The notes under the pieces were generated by a model, which saw nothing but the letters and a program-made list of their open reading frames with translations, was not told the DNA's origin and ran no database searches. The position numbers were made by a program, and so were the translations under genes. Shown here piece by piece: positions 24,108-34,155 of a stretch of 64,000 nucleotides of DNA; position 1 is the stretch's first letter, and each line of letters starts with the position of its first letter. The stretch covers positions 1 through 64,000 of the forward strand of contig NZ_JBMNPX010000001.1 of NCBI RefSeq assembly GCF_050943825.1, written 5' to 3'. The stretch is from Pseudoflavonifractor sp050943825 (lineage in GTDB: Bacteria; Bacillota; Clostridia; Oscillospirales; Oscillospiraceae).

Positions 24108-24140
24108 ACAGCGCGGGAGCATTCTGTGCCCCCGCGCTGT
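24108..24140 (+). terminator. GC-rich hairpin between clpP and clpX
   Basis: ACAGCGCGGG and CCCGCGCTGT pair over ten bases around a 13-base loop, seven bases after the clpP stop. No T-tract follows (TCCAGC), so it may stabilise the clpP message end or attenuate reading into clpX instead of fully terminating. Confidence 0.4.
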
Positions 24141-24250
24141 TCCAGCATTGCTTCGGCGGCGGCCCGCGGCGGAAAGGCCGCGGCAGCTAAGGGCCGGGCA
24201 GGCTCCGCCCGGCGCCGCCGCAATCGAACAGAGAGTCAAGAGGTAATGAT

Positions 24251-25567
<1,317 letters not shown>

Positions 25568-25616
25568 GATTGAAAAAAGCGTCCGTCCTCACGGGGAGAC
25601 AGCTGTAACATTCTGA

Positions 25617-25648
25617 GGGGCGGGGGATTGTGGCTCCCGCCCCTTTCG
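25617..25648 (+). terminator. Hairpin between clpX and lon
   Basis: GGGGCGGG (25618-25625) pairs with CCCGCCCC (25637-25644) around an 11-base loop and is followed by TTTCGC. The stem is strong but the T-tract is short. It would reduce reading from clpX into lon. Confidence 0.5.
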
Positions 25649-25674
25649 CATTCCCTGAGAAGGAAGTGAAATCC

Positions 25675-28080
25675 ATGTCTGAACAGAAGATATCCTCCGT
25701 TATGCCCGCCCTGGCACTGCGGGGCCTGACCATTTTCCCCAATATGCTGATGCACTTCGATGTGGGCCGGGAGGCCTCCATCAAGGCGCTGGACGAGGCT
25801 ATGACCAACAGCCAGCCCATCTTCCTGGTGGCCCAGCGGGACTTGATGGTGGAGAATCCCCGGCAGAATGACCTGTACACCATCGGCACCGTGTCCACGG
25901 TGCGGCAGATCCTTCGGATGCCGGGGGACAATGTGCGCGTCATGGTGGAGGGTTTGGCCCGGGGCCGCCTGGAGACCCTGACCCAGACCGCGCCCTATCT
26001 CCAGGCACAGGTGGAGGAGATTGAAACGGGGGAGGCGGTGAAGAATTCCGCCAGAACCGAGGCCCTGATCCGTCAGACCTATGACCTGTTTGAGGCATAT
26101 GCCGAGCTGGCGCCCAGAATGACGCCGGATGTGCTCCTGAGCGTAATGGCCAGCGACGACCCTGGCTATATTGCCGACTATATCGCCCAGAACATCGTCA
26201 TGCGCGGGGAGGACAAGCAGGTCATCCTGGAGGAGCTGCGCCCTGTCCGACGGCTGGAAAAGCTCCAGCAGATGCTCCGCCGGGAGGTTGAGATTCTGGA
26301 GCTGGAGCAGTCCATGCAGAACAAGGTGCGGGAGGGACTGAGCCGGAGCCAGCGGGACTTTGTACTGCGGGAGCAGCTGAAGGTCATCCGCCAGGAGCTG
26401 GGCGAGGACCCTGACGGCGACAGCGAGATAGAGGAGTACCGGCAGAAAATTGCCCAGGCCAAGCTGCCCGCCGAGGTGGAGGAGAAGCTGCACAAGGAGC
26501 TGGGGCGGCTGGAGAAGCAGCCCTTTGGCTCCGCCGAGGCCACTGTGCTGCGCAATTATCTGGATGTATGCCTGGAACTGCCCTGGAACAAGAAGACCAA
26601 AGAGCGGGTGGACGTGGCCGCCGCCCGGAAGGTGCTGGACGGGGACCACTTCGGCCTGGAGAAGGTGAAGGAGCGGATTCTGGAGTTCCTGGCTGTCAAG
26701 CAGCTGGCCCCCGAGCTGAAGGGGCAGGTGCTCTGCCTGGTAGGCCCGCCCGGCGTGGGCAAGACCTCCATCGCCATGTCCGTGGCCAGAGCCACCAACC
26801 GCAAGCTCGCCCGCATCTCCCTGGGCGGCGTCCACGACGAGGCGGAAATCCGCGGCCACCGCAAGACATACGTGGGCGCAATGCCCGGACGCATCATCTC
26901 TGCCATCAAGCAGGCGGGAAGTAATAATCCTTTACTGCTGTTGGACGAGATAGACAAGTTGGCCTCCGACATCCACGGCGACCCATCCTCGGCGCTGCTG
27001 GAGGTGCTGGACGGGGAGCAGAATGGGACCTTCCGGGATAACTTCCTGGAGCTGCCCTTTGACCTGTCCGATGTGCTCTTCATCACCACTGCCAACACCA
27101 CGGACACCATCCCCCGGCCTCTGCTGGACCGGATGGAGGTCATTGAGCTGACCAGCTATACCGACGAGGAGAAGCTGCAGATTGCCAAGCGGCACCTTCT
27201 GCCCAAGGAGCTCAAGCGCCACGGCCTGAAGAAGACGCAGCTGCGCATCACCGACGATGCCATCCGGGAGATTATCTCCGGGTATACCCGGGAGTCCGGC
27301 GTCCGCGTGCTGGAGCGGCAGCTGGCCGCTGTGTGCCGCAAGGCGGCAATGCGTGTTGTGACAGATAGTGTAAAGTCTGTAAACGTTACAGGAGATAACC
27401 TGGAGAGCCTGCTGGGAGTGCGCCGCTATCAGCCGGAGAAGCGTCCCACTCAGGCTCTGGTGGGCGTGGTCAACGGCCTGGCCTGGACCCAGGTGGGCGG
27501 CGAGCTGCTGGAGGTGGAGGCCAATGTGGTGCCCGGCAGCGGCAAGATTGAGCTGACCGGCAACCTGGGCGACGTGATGAAGGAGTCTGCCCACGCGGCC
27601 CTCACCTATATTCGCAGCCGGGCGGCCCGGCTGGGCGTTGAGCCTGATTTCTATAAGACAAAGGACATCCACGTCCATTTCCCTGAGGGTGCGGTGCCCA
27701 AGGACGGCCCCTCCGCCGGCATTGCCATCACCGTGGCCATGGTGTCCGCCCTGACCGGTACGCCGGTCCGGCAGGATGTAGCTATGACAGGCGAAATCAC
27801 TTTACGCGGAAGAGCCTTGGCCATCGGCGGCCTGAAGGAAAAGACCATGGCCGCCCTGCGCAATGGCATCCGCACGGTGCTTATTCCGGCGGACAACGTG
27901 AAGGACCTGGAGGAGATCGACCAGACCGTCCGCTCGGCGCTCCACTTTGTTCCCATTGAGGAGGCGGACCAGGCTCTGGCTGAGGCGCTGTGTCAGGAGT
28001 GCACGGGCGGGGAAGTGACCCCGGCGGCTCCGTTGGCGGAGCCCCGCCGCACGGATAACGATGTCCGCATCAAGCAGTAA
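25675..28080 (+). CDS. lon: ATP-dependent protease La
   Basis: 801 residues. ATG 25675 is chosen because AGAAGGAAGTGA precedes it; the frame is open from 25630. It has the LonA order: N-terminal substrate-binding domain (1-200), a helical linker, AAA+ domain with Walker A GPPGVGKT near 357-364 and Walker B LLLLDEIDKL, then a protease domain with catalytic Ser680 (KDGPSAG) and Lys721 (GGLKEK). These positions almost match E. coli Lon. It degrades misfolded and regulatory proteins in the cytoplasm. lon is followed by engB after 15 bases, a pairing conserved in Firmicutes. Confidence 0.97.
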   Translation: MSEQKISSVMPALALRGLTIFPNMLMHFDVGREASIKALDEAMTNSQPIFLVAQRDLMVENPRQNDLYTIGTVSTVRQILRMPGDNVRVMVEGLARGRLETLTQTAPYLQAQVEEIETGEAVKNSARTEALIRQTYDLFEAYAELAPRMTPDVLLSVMASDDPGYIADYIAQNIVMRGEDKQVILEELRPVRRLEKLQQMLRREVEILELEQSMQNKVREGLSRSQRDFVLREQLKVIRQELGEDPDGDSEIEEYRQKIAQAKLPAEVEEKLHKELGRLEKQPFGSAEATVLRNYLDVCLELPWNKKTKERVDVAAARKVLDGDHFGLEKVKERILEFLAVKQLAPELKGQVLCLVGPPGVGKTSIAMSVARATNRKLARISLGGVHDEAEIRGHRKTYVGAMPGRIISAIKQAGSNNPLLLLDEIDKLASDIHGDPSSALLEVLDGEQNGTFRDNFLELPFDLSDVLFITTANTTDTIPRPLLDRMEVIELTSYTDEEKLQIAKRHLLPKELKRHGLKKTQLRITDDAIREIISGYTRESGVRVLERQLAAVCRKAAMRVVTDSVKSVNVTGDNLESLLGVRRYQPEKRPTQALVGVVNGLAWTQVGGELLEVEANVVPGSGKIELTGNLGDVMKESAHAALTYIRSRAARLGVEPDFYKTKDIHVHFPEGAVPKDGPSAGIAITVAMVSALTGTPVRQDVAMTGEITLRGRALAIGGLKEKTMAALRNGIRTVLIPADNVKDLEEIDQTVRSALHFVPIEEADQALAEALCQECTGGEVTPAAPLAEPRRTDNDVRIKQ

Positions 28081-28095
28081 AGGAGGCGCGGCACC

Positions 28096-28695
28096 ATGGC
28101 TTTGAATTTGCAGCGGGCAAAATTTGTCCGTTCAGCCGCCAAATCGGCGGATTTTCCCCGGGACGGCCTGCCTCAGGTAGTCTTTGCCGGCCGGTCCAAC
28201 GTGGGCAAGTCCTCGGTGATCAACAAGATTTTGCTGCGGAAGAACCTGGCCCGTGTAGGCGCGGCTCCCGGCAAGACCACCCACATCAACTATTTCCTCA
28301 TTGACGAGAAGCTCTATCTGGTGGATCTGCCGGGCTACGGCTATGCCAAGGTGTCCCAGGCGGAGCGGGACCGCTGGGGCCGGCTGATTGAGAACTGGTT
28401 TGCGGACAACGCCCTGATGACTCTGGGCATCATGGTGGTGGACGCCCGCCACAAGCCCACGGCGGACGACTGCACCATGGCCGAGTGGTTCAAGCAGTGT
28501 GGGAAGCCCTTCCTGGTGGTGGCCAATAAGCTGGACAAGCTCCGCAAGAGCGAGATTGAGCCCAACCTGGCCCGTATTCGGGAAACCCTTGGTCTGCCTG
28601 ATGATGTAAAGGTGATTCCCTTCTCGGCTGAGAAGGGAGAGGGACGGCAGGAGCTTCTGAGTGAAATCCTGAAGAGCATGGGGGAGTCGGAATGA
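28096..28695 (+). CDS. engB: Ribosome biogenesis GTP-binding protein (YsxC/YihA)
   Basis: 199 residues from ATG 28096, 15 bases after lon with AAGGAGGCG as ribosome site. GTPase motifs: G1 GRSNVGKSSVIN near 33, G2 Thr in GKTTHINYF, G3 DLPGYGYAK near 79, G4 ANKLDK near 140 and FSAEKGEG near 175. It acts in 50S assembly. The length and the lon neighbour match the family. Its stop overlaps the next start by four bases. Confidence 0.96.
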   Translation: MALNLQRAKFVRSAAKSADFPRDGLPQVVFAGRSNVGKSSVINKILLRKNLARVGAAPGKTTHINYFLIDEKLYLVDLPGYGYAKVSQAERDRWGRLIENWFADNALMTLGIMVVDARHKPTADDCTMAEWFKQCGKPFLVVANKLDKLRKSEIEPNLARIRETLGLPDDVKVIPFSAEKGEGRQELLSEILKSMGESE

Positions 28696-29444
28696 AGCTG
28701 GTACGGATTGAACGGGATAGAAAGGCGATTTGGGGCGTGCTGAAGGGGGATGAAGTTCTCACCCTGGCCAAGGCGCCCTATGAGGAGCTGGCCTTTGACG
28801 GCGGGCGCCTGCCCCTGGAGCAGTGCCGTCTGCTGGCGCCCTGCGAGCCCACCAAGATTATCTGCGTGGGCAAGAACTACTACGACCACGCCATGGAGAT
28901 GGGGGAGGGTGTGCCCGACCGGCCCATCCTCTTCATCAAGGCGCCCAACACGGTCAACCACCCCGAAGGCGAGGTGTCTGCACCCGGCTTTGTGGAGCGG
29001 CTGGACTATGAGGGTGAGCTGGCCTTTGTAGTGAAAAAGCGGGCCAAGAATGTGAAGGCAGAGGAGTATGGAGACTACATACTGGGCTACACCTGCCTCA
29101 ACGACGTGACGGCCCGTGATATCCAGAAGTCGGACGGCCAGTGGAGCCGGGGCAAGAGCATGGACGGCTTTGCACCCATTGGTCCTCTGGTGGCCGACGA
29201 GGTGGATGGCTCTGACCTGAAAATCGAGACCCGGCTCAACGGCAAGACCGTACAGAGCTCCCGCACATCTCTGTTTATGACCAAAATCCCGGCGCTGATG
29301 GAGTTCATCACCGCCTCCATGACCCTGGAGCCCGGCGACGTGGTCACCACCGGTACCCCCGCGGGTATCGGGGCCATGCAGCCCGGCGACGTGGTAGAGG
29401 TGGAGATTGAGGGCATCGGTACCCTCCGTACCTATATCCGGTAA
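28692..29444 (+). CDS. Fumarylacetoacetate hydrolase family protein
   Basis: 250 residues from ATG 28692, overlapping engB by four bases. The FAH fold is shown by ICVGKNYYDHAMEMG near 56-70, the metal-binding Glu residues in DYEGELAFV near 109, and the Asp in LNDVTARDIQ; GTPAGIGAMQPGD near 227 is also conserved. Members are hydrolases, decarboxylases or isomerases acting on 2-oxo acids such as acylpyruvates or 2-hydroxyhepta-2,4-diene-1,7-dioate, and the substrate here is not known. The unit ends with a strong terminator directly after it. Confidence 0.9.
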   Translation: MKLVRIERDRKAIWGVLKGDEVLTLAKAPYEELAFDGGRLPLEQCRLLAPCEPTKIICVGKNYYDHAMEMGEGVPDRPILFIKAPNTVNHPEGEVSAPGFVERLDYEGELAFVVKKRAKNVKAEEYGDYILGYTCLNDVTARDIQKSDGQWSRGKSMDGFAPIGPLVADEVDGSDLKIETRLNGKTVQSSRTSLFMTKIPALMEFITASMTLEPGDVVTTGTPAGIGAMQPGDVVEVEIEGIGTLRTYIR

Positions 29445-29451
29445 ATCTCGG

Positions 29452-29490
29452 CCGGCCCGAAAACGAAAGGAGTTTTCGGGCCGGTTTTTC
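29452..29490 (+). terminator. Terminator of the lon-engB-FAH unit
   Basis: CCGGCCCGAAAAC pairs with TTTTCGGGCCGG, giving a 12-base-pair stem with an AACGAAAGGAG-type loop, followed by five T and C. A clean intrinsic terminator. Confidence 0.88.
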
Positions 29491-29543
29491 TCCCTGTGTG
29501 ACATCTAGCGGAATTTGTGAGAGTGACAGGAAAGGGCTTCTCC

Positions 29544-29572
29544 TTGTGTTTTTCCTCCATCTTTGATATAAT
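29544..29572 (+). promoter_or_regulatory. Promoter of the M50 protease-scpAB unit
   Basis: TTGTGT (29544-29549), a 17-base spacer and TATAAT (29567-29572). The untranslated leader of about 90 bases contains a GCCCC/GGGGC hairpin and ends in GGGGATTTTTTT before the GTG at 29671. Confidence 0.65.
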
Positions 29573-29670
29573 ATTTTCTCTATGATTGATTCCGCATCCT
29601 GCTTTGGAGCGGTTCCCAGGGTGACGCCCCTGCTGTGGGGCGGCGGTGACCCGCGAAAGGGGATTTTTTT

Positions 29671-30381
29671 GTGCACAGAGTAATGGACTACATGGCGAAT
29701 ATGAACTGGATGGGGCTGCTCTCCCTGCTGGTGAGCGCGGCGGCGGCGCTGGTGTGCATCACCTTCCATGAGCTCTCCCACGGCTATGTGGCCTACCGTC
29801 TGGGGGACCCCACTGCCAAGCAGATGGGGCGGCTTACCATCAACCCCATCAAACACCTGGATCCCATCGGCTTTCTGATGATGATCTTTGCGGGCGTGGG
29901 CTGGGCCAAACCGGTGCCGGTGGATATGCGCTACTTCAGGAACCCCAAGCGGGGCATGGCCATCACCGCCCTGGCGGGGCCTGTCTCCAACTTCCTGATG
30001 GCCATTGTGACCATGCTGATCTGCTCTCTGGTGTACCGTTTTCTGCTGCCTACAGACAGCATGGTGTTGCTGGTTGTGTTTTATTTTCTGTGCAATGTGG
30101 CTATTCTGAGTGTGGGCCTTGGGTTGTTCAACCTGATCCCCATCTCGCCCCTGGACGGCTCCAAGGTGCTCTTTTCTTTTCTGCCCGACCGGGCGTACTA
30201 CACCATCCTGCGCTATGAGCGCTATATCATGATTGCGGTCATAGCTCTGGTGTTCTTCAATGTGCTGGACGGCCCGCTGTCCTTCTGCATCAACGGCGTG
30301 CTGCAATTTCTCTGCCGGGTCACCGGGCTGCCCTGGGAGGCGCTGGTGATCGGCTCGCAGATTCTGGATTTTCTGGGGTGA
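29671..30381 (+). CDS. M50 family membrane zinc metalloprotease
   Basis: 236 residues, taking GTG 29671 with AAAGGGG upstream as the start; ATG 29683 is an alternative. The zinc motif HELSH is at 33-37, and the conserved second motif is SPLDGSKVL near 158, with the metal-binding Asp. Six or so hydrophobic segments are spaced along the length, so it is an integral membrane protein. Short site-2 proteases of this kind (YwhC-like) often sit directly before scpA, as here. Its stop overlaps scpA by four bases (GTGA). Target unknown; a regulatory or sporulation role is only inference. Confidence 0.88.
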   Translation: MHRVMDYMANMNWMGLLSLLVSAAAALVCITFHELSHGYVAYRLGDPTAKQMGRLTINPIKHLDPIGFLMMIFAGVGWAKPVPVDMRYFRNPKRGMAITALAGPVSNFLMAIVTMLICSLVYRFLLPTDSMVLLVVFYFLCNVAILSVGLGLFNLIPISPLDGSKVLFSFLPDRAYYTILRYERYIMIAVIALVFFNVLDGPLSFCINGVLQFLCRVTGLPWEALVIGSQILDFLG

Positions 30382-31184
30382 GTGACATAGAGACGCCGAT
30401 TTTTCATCTGGAAAAGGTGGTCAAGGCAAAGACAGAGGACATGGAGGACTTTACCGGCCCCCTGGACCTGATCCTCAGCCTTCTGGCCAAGAATAAGATG
30501 GAGATCAAGGACATCCAGATCGCAGTGATTCTGGACCAGTACATGGACTGGATGAACAAGCGCAAGGAGATGGACCTGGAGGTGGCCAGCGAGTTTGTGG
30601 CCATGGCGGCCCAGCTGGTGTTCATCAAGACCAGAATGCTCCTCTCCATCCACGATGAGGAGGCCCTCTCTGAGATGGAGCAGCTCATCGCCTCCCTGGA
30701 GGAGCACCAGCGCCATGAGAGCTTCAACCGCATCAAGGCGGTGATTCCCACCCTGGCCGACCGCAACGAGGTGGGCCGGGATTATATCACCAAGACTCCC
30801 GAGATGATTCCCACCAATAAAATTTACCGCTATGTCCACAAGCCGGAGGACCTGCGGCGGGCCATGCTGGCGGTGCTGGAGCGGTCGGACAACCGGCTTC
30901 CGCCGCCCATGGCAGCCTTTGAGGGCATTGTGGGCCGGGAGCCCTACCCGGTGGCCGACAAGGCGGGGGAGATTCTCCGGCAGCTCATCCGCTTCGGCGT
31001 GACCCGGTTCCGGGCGCTGTTCAAGGGCAACCGCAGCCGCAGTGAGATTGTGGCCACCTTTATCGCCGTGCTGGAGCTGTGCCGTGCCCGGCGGGTGCGT
31101 CTGGCGGGTACGGAGACCGACTGCACGGTGACCTGCACCGACGAGGCGGCGGAGGATTTTGAATTTACCACGGACGTGAACTGA
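30378..31184 (+). CDS. scpA: Segregation and condensation protein A
   Basis: 268 residues from GTG 30378, overlapping the protease stop. The kleisin subunit that links SMC heads. The N-terminal block FTGPLDLILSLLAKNKMEIKDI is the family signature, followed by ASEFVAMAAQLVFIKTRMLL. The C-terminal winged-helix part (about 190-268) binds SMC. It is followed after 20 bases by scpB. The SMC gene itself is not in the window. Confidence 0.95.
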   Translation: MSDIETPIFHLEKVVKAKTEDMEDFTGPLDLILSLLAKNKMEIKDIQIAVILDQYMDWMNKRKEMDLEVASEFVAMAAQLVFIKTRMLLSIHDEEALSEMEQLIASLEEHQRHESFNRIKAVIPTLADRNEVGRDYITKTPEMIPTNKIYRYVHKPEDLRRAMLAVLERSDNRLPPPMAAFEGIVGREPYPVADKAGEILRQLIRFGVTRFRALFKGNRSRSEIVATFIAVLELCRARRVRLAGTETDCTVTCTDEAAEDFEFTTDVN

Positions 31185-31204
31185 CGACACACGGAGGACT
31201 GCGC

Positions 31205-31840
31205 ATGGAAGTAAAGGAGATAGAGTCCGCCATTGAGGGGATTCTCTTTGCCGCCGGTGACCCGGTGGGCGTGGAGCGGCTGTGCATGGCGCTGGACCTG
31301 GATCGGGCCACCGTGGACGCCGTCTGCCAGCGGCTGGCCGACTATTACAGCTACGAGCGCCGGGGTGTGCGTCTGCTGCGGCTGGAGAACAGCTATCAGC
31401 TCTGCTCCGCGCCGGAGCACGCCGACTGCATCCGCCGGGCCTTTGAGAGCCGCCGGCCCGCCCGGCTGTCCCAGCCCGCCCTGGAGGTGCTGGCCATCAT
31501 TGCCTACTATCAGCCCACCACCCGAGCCTATGTGGACCAGATCCGCGGTGTGGACAGCGCCTATACCGTGGGCCTGCTGCTGGAGCGGGACCTGATTGAA
31601 GAGTGCGGACGCCTGGCTGTGCCCGGACGCCCCATTCTCTACCGCACCACCCAGACCTTCCTGCGGTCCTTCGGCCTGAGCAGTCTGGAGGAGCTGCCCG
31701 AGCTTCCCAGTGCCAGCCCGGAGGACGGACAGATCACCATGGAGATGCAGGCTAATCTGGAGCGGCTGAAGGCGGAGCAAGAGGCCGCAGCGCAGACAGA
31801 GGGCGAAGAGCAGCCCGGCGGCGAAGGGACGGAGGCGTGA
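31205..31840 (+). CDS. scpB: Segregation and condensation protein B
   Basis: 211 residues from ATG 31205 behind GGAGGACTG. Forms a dimer that binds ScpA and regulates condensin loading. Two winged-helix units are seen: ESAIEGILFAAGDPVGVERL near 5-24 and QPALEVLAIIAYYQP near 85-103, with DQIRGVDSAYTVGLLLERDLI after. The last 35 residues are an acidic Gln/Glu tail common in the family. Confidence 0.95.
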   Translation: MEVKEIESAIEGILFAAGDPVGVERLCMALDLDRATVDAVCQRLADYYSYERRGVRLLRLENSYQLCSAPEHADCIRRAFESRRPARLSQPALEVLAIIAYYQPTTRAYVDQIRGVDSAYTVGLLLERDLIEECGRLAVPGRPILYRTTQTFLRSFGLSSLEELPELPSASPEDGQITMEMQANLERLKAEQEAAAQTEGEEQPGGEGTEA

Positions 31841-31844
31841 GCGC

Positions 31845-32399
31845 ATGACGGTATGGATTGTCCTGGGGGCAATCGTCGCTGCGCTGGTGCTGCTCTCTCT
31901 GATCCGGGTGGGCGGTACGGTGGAGTACAGCCGTTCCGGTACGCTGGTCCATCTGCGCGCGGGACCGCTGCGCATTCAGGTGTACCCGCCCAAGCCCAGG
32001 AAAAAGAGCGGGGAGAAAAAGCCCAAGCGTGCAAAAAAGAGTGCCAAGCCCCAGGAGGAGCAGCCGGAGCCAAAGCTGGGCGGACAGCTGGACACACTGA
32101 AGGCCATGCTCCCCCTTGTGGCGGACGCGGCGGGACAGCTGCGGCGCAAGGTACGGGTGGACAGGCTCCTGCTGGATGTGACGGCGGCAGCCCCCGACCC
32201 GGCCATGGCGGCCTTGGGCTTTGGCGGCGTAAACGCGGCAATCGGTATGATCTGGCCCTTGCTGGAGAATAATTTCAATATTGGCGACCGGCGCATCAGG
32301 ACGAAGGTGGACTTCAATCTGACCGAGCCGGAGGCCTATCTCTACGCATCCTTCTCCCTGCGGCTGGGGCAGGCGGTTGTACTGGCCCTGACGTTGTGA
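31845..32399 (+). CDS. DUF2953 protein with N-terminal membrane anchor
   Basis: 184 residues from ATG 31845, four bases after the scpB stop with a ribosome site inside scpB (GGACGGAGG). One hydrophobic segment occupies residues 3-20 (VWIVLGAIVAALVLLSLI). A Lys-rich linker (PRKKSGEKKPKRAKK) follows, then a beta-rich domain ending YASFSLRLGQAVVLAL. The order scpB-DUF2953-ytfJ is the usual sporulation-associated arrangement in Clostridia. The role of DUF2953 is not established. Confidence 0.85.
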   Translation: MTVWIVLGAIVAALVLLSLIRVGGTVEYSRSGTLVHLRAGPLRIQVYPPKPRKKSGEKKPKRAKKSAKPQEEQPEPKLGGQLDTLKAMLPLVADAAGQLRRKVRVDRLLLDVTAAAPDPAMAALGFGGVNAAIGMIWPLLENNFNIGDRRIRTKVDFNLTEPEAYLYASFSLRLGQAVVLALTL

Positions 32400-32464
32400 A
32401 TGAAATTTCTGAAACTGTGGTCCGGACGGAACCAAGAGCAAACAAAGAAAGAGGCGGTCTGACT

Positions 32465-32881
32465 ATGGAAAACAAGCAGCATCCCATCGGCGACCTGATG
32501 AGCACCACCATGCAGAAGATCCGCGAGATGGTGGACGTGAATACCATCGTGGGCAAGCCCATTGTAGCGGGAGACGTGACCATTATCCCTGTGTCCAAGG
32601 TGAGCTTCGGCTTTGCCTCCGGCGGCAGCGATTTTACCACCAAGAACCAGAAGCCCGAGGCTGACAACTCCTTTGGCGGCGGCAGCGGCGCCGGCGTGAA
32701 CATCATGCCCATTGCCTTCCTCATTGTCAAGGGGGATACGGTACGCATGCTGCCCATCGCGCCGCCTCCCGGAACCACGGTGGACCGGGTGGTGGAGATG
32801 GTGCCCGAAGTCATCGACAAGGTGACCGGCTTCATCGAGAAGCAGCAGGAGAAGAAGGCGGAGACAACGGATACCTTCTGA
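32465..32881 (+). CDS. gerW: GerW family sporulation protein (YtfJ)
   Basis: 138 residues. ATG 32465 is preferred to the longer open frame from 32396, which overlaps the previous stop; AAAGAGGCGG lies upstream. The family pattern is clear: HPIGDLMSTTMQKIREMVDVNTIVGKPIV, then IIPVSKVSFGFASGGSDF and GGGSGAGVNIMPIAFLIV. In B. subtilis GerW is needed for normal germination and is made in the forespore. Its presence shows that the organism is a spore former. Confidence 0.92.
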   Translation: MENKQHPIGDLMSTTMQKIREMVDVNTIVGKPIVAGDVTIIPVSKVSFGFASGGSDFTTKNQKPEADNSFGGGSGAGVNIMPIAFLIVKGDTVRMLPIAPPPGTTVDRVVEMVPEVIDKVTGFIEKQQEKKAETTDTF

Positions 32882-32971
32882 TTTCAGGTATGCTCCGGCC
32901 CGATTTGGCTCATACTAGCATCAACTTGCGTCTGGGGCGTGCTGCCGACGGGCGCTCTGAGGTGATGCTGT

Positions 32972-34144
32972 ATGAAGCGGGTTTTCGCGGCTGTAACGGC
33001 CGCTGTACTGTGCCTGACCTGGTTCCCGCTGTCCGCCGGAGCTGCCGGAGCGCCGGGCGTCTCGGCCTCCTGCGCCATTCTGGTGGATGCGGAGAGCGGA
33101 CGGGTGCTGATGGAGAAAAATGCGGACGAGGAGCGGGCCATTGCCAGTATTACCAAGCTGATGACCGCCCTGGTGGCCGTGGAGTCCACCTCTGACCTGG
33201 ACAGAACCGTGACCATTGAAAAGGAGTGGACGCTGGCGGAGGGCTCCTCCATGTACCTGCGGGAAGGGGAGGAGTTGACCCTGCGGGAGCTGCTGTACGG
33301 CCTGCTGCTGGTGTCGGGCAACGACGCCGCTCTGGCCATTGCCGGCTTCTGCGCCGGGGATACGGACACCTTTGTGGAGTGGATGAACCTGCGTGCCCAG
33401 GAGCTGGGCATGGAGCACACTTACTTCGTCAACCCCAACGGCCTGCCGGCAGAGGGACATTACTCCACCGCTGCGGACATGGCCAAGCTGGCCATTGTGG
33501 TCATGGAGCAGCCGGACCTGGCCGAAATCGTGAGCACAAAGTCCGTCACCATGGCGGGGCGGACCATGACCAACCATAACAAGCTGCTGTGGCGGTACGA
33601 GGGCTGTGTGGGCATGAAGACAGGCTATACCGACGCGGCGGGCCGGACCTTGGTGTCCTGTGCCGAGCGGGATGGGCAGCGGCTCATTGCCGTCACCTTG
33701 AACGCCCCCAATGACTGGGCGGACCATGCGGCTATGTTTGACTACGGCTTCTCCCAGTGGCCGTCCATCCTGCTTGCGTCCGCCGGACGGGACTTCCGGA
33801 CGCTGCCCGTTACCGGGAGCCTGGTCCGGTTTGTGCCGGTCCAGGTGGAGCGGGACGTCCGCTATCCGCTGGCAGAAGAAGAGCGGGTGACGGCCAAAAT
33901 TGACCTGCCGGATCAGGTGGAAGCGCCGGTGAAGGAAGGCGATATCGCCGGGAGCCTGACCTATTATGTGGACGGCAGAGAGGTGGGCAGCACCTATCTG
34001 GTGTACTCCCACAGTGTGGAGTGCAACACGGTCCAGTCCCAGAGTATTTTGGAGCGAATTTTCTCCCTGTTTCGCGGTGAGGGTGTACAGGCGGCATTTT
34101 ATGCCCGGACGCTGCCCTCATACAGTGAACGACAGTGGGATTGA
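32972..34144 (+). CDS. dacF: D-alanyl-D-alanine carboxypeptidase (DacF-like, S11)
   Basis: 390 residues from ATG 32972. An N-terminal signal peptide of about 26 residues ends at SAGAAGA. The penicillin-binding active site is complete: S59-x-x-K62 (SITK), SGN in LLVSGNDAALA near 110, and KTG in GMKTGYTDAAG near 213. The C-terminal domain (about 265-350) is the beta-sheet region that places the enzyme at the membrane. It trims the terminal D-Ala from stem pentapeptides and limits cross-linking. Its place between gerW and rluB, and its resemblance to sporulation DacF, favour a spore cortex role, but a vegetative DacA-type role is possible. Confidence 0.9.
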   Translation: MKRVFAAVTAAVLCLTWFPLSAGAAGAPGVSASCAILVDAESGRVLMEKNADEERAIASITKLMTALVAVESTSDLDRTVTIEKEWTLAEGSSMYLREGEELTLRELLYGLLLVSGNDAALAIAGFCAGDTDTFVEWMNLRAQELGMEHTYFVNPNGLPAEGHYSTAADMAKLAIVVMEQPDLAEIVSTKSVTMAGRTMTNHNKLLWRYEGCVGMKTGYTDAAGRTLVSCAERDGQRLIAVTLNAPNDWADHAAMFDYGFSQWPSILLASAGRDFRTLPVTGSLVRFVPVQVERDVRYPLAEEERVTAKIDLPDQVEAPVKEGDIAGSLTYYVDGREVGSTYLVYSHSVECNTVQSQSILERIFSLFRGEGVQAAFYARTLPSYSERQWD

Positions 34145-34155
34145 CGGAGGCAGCT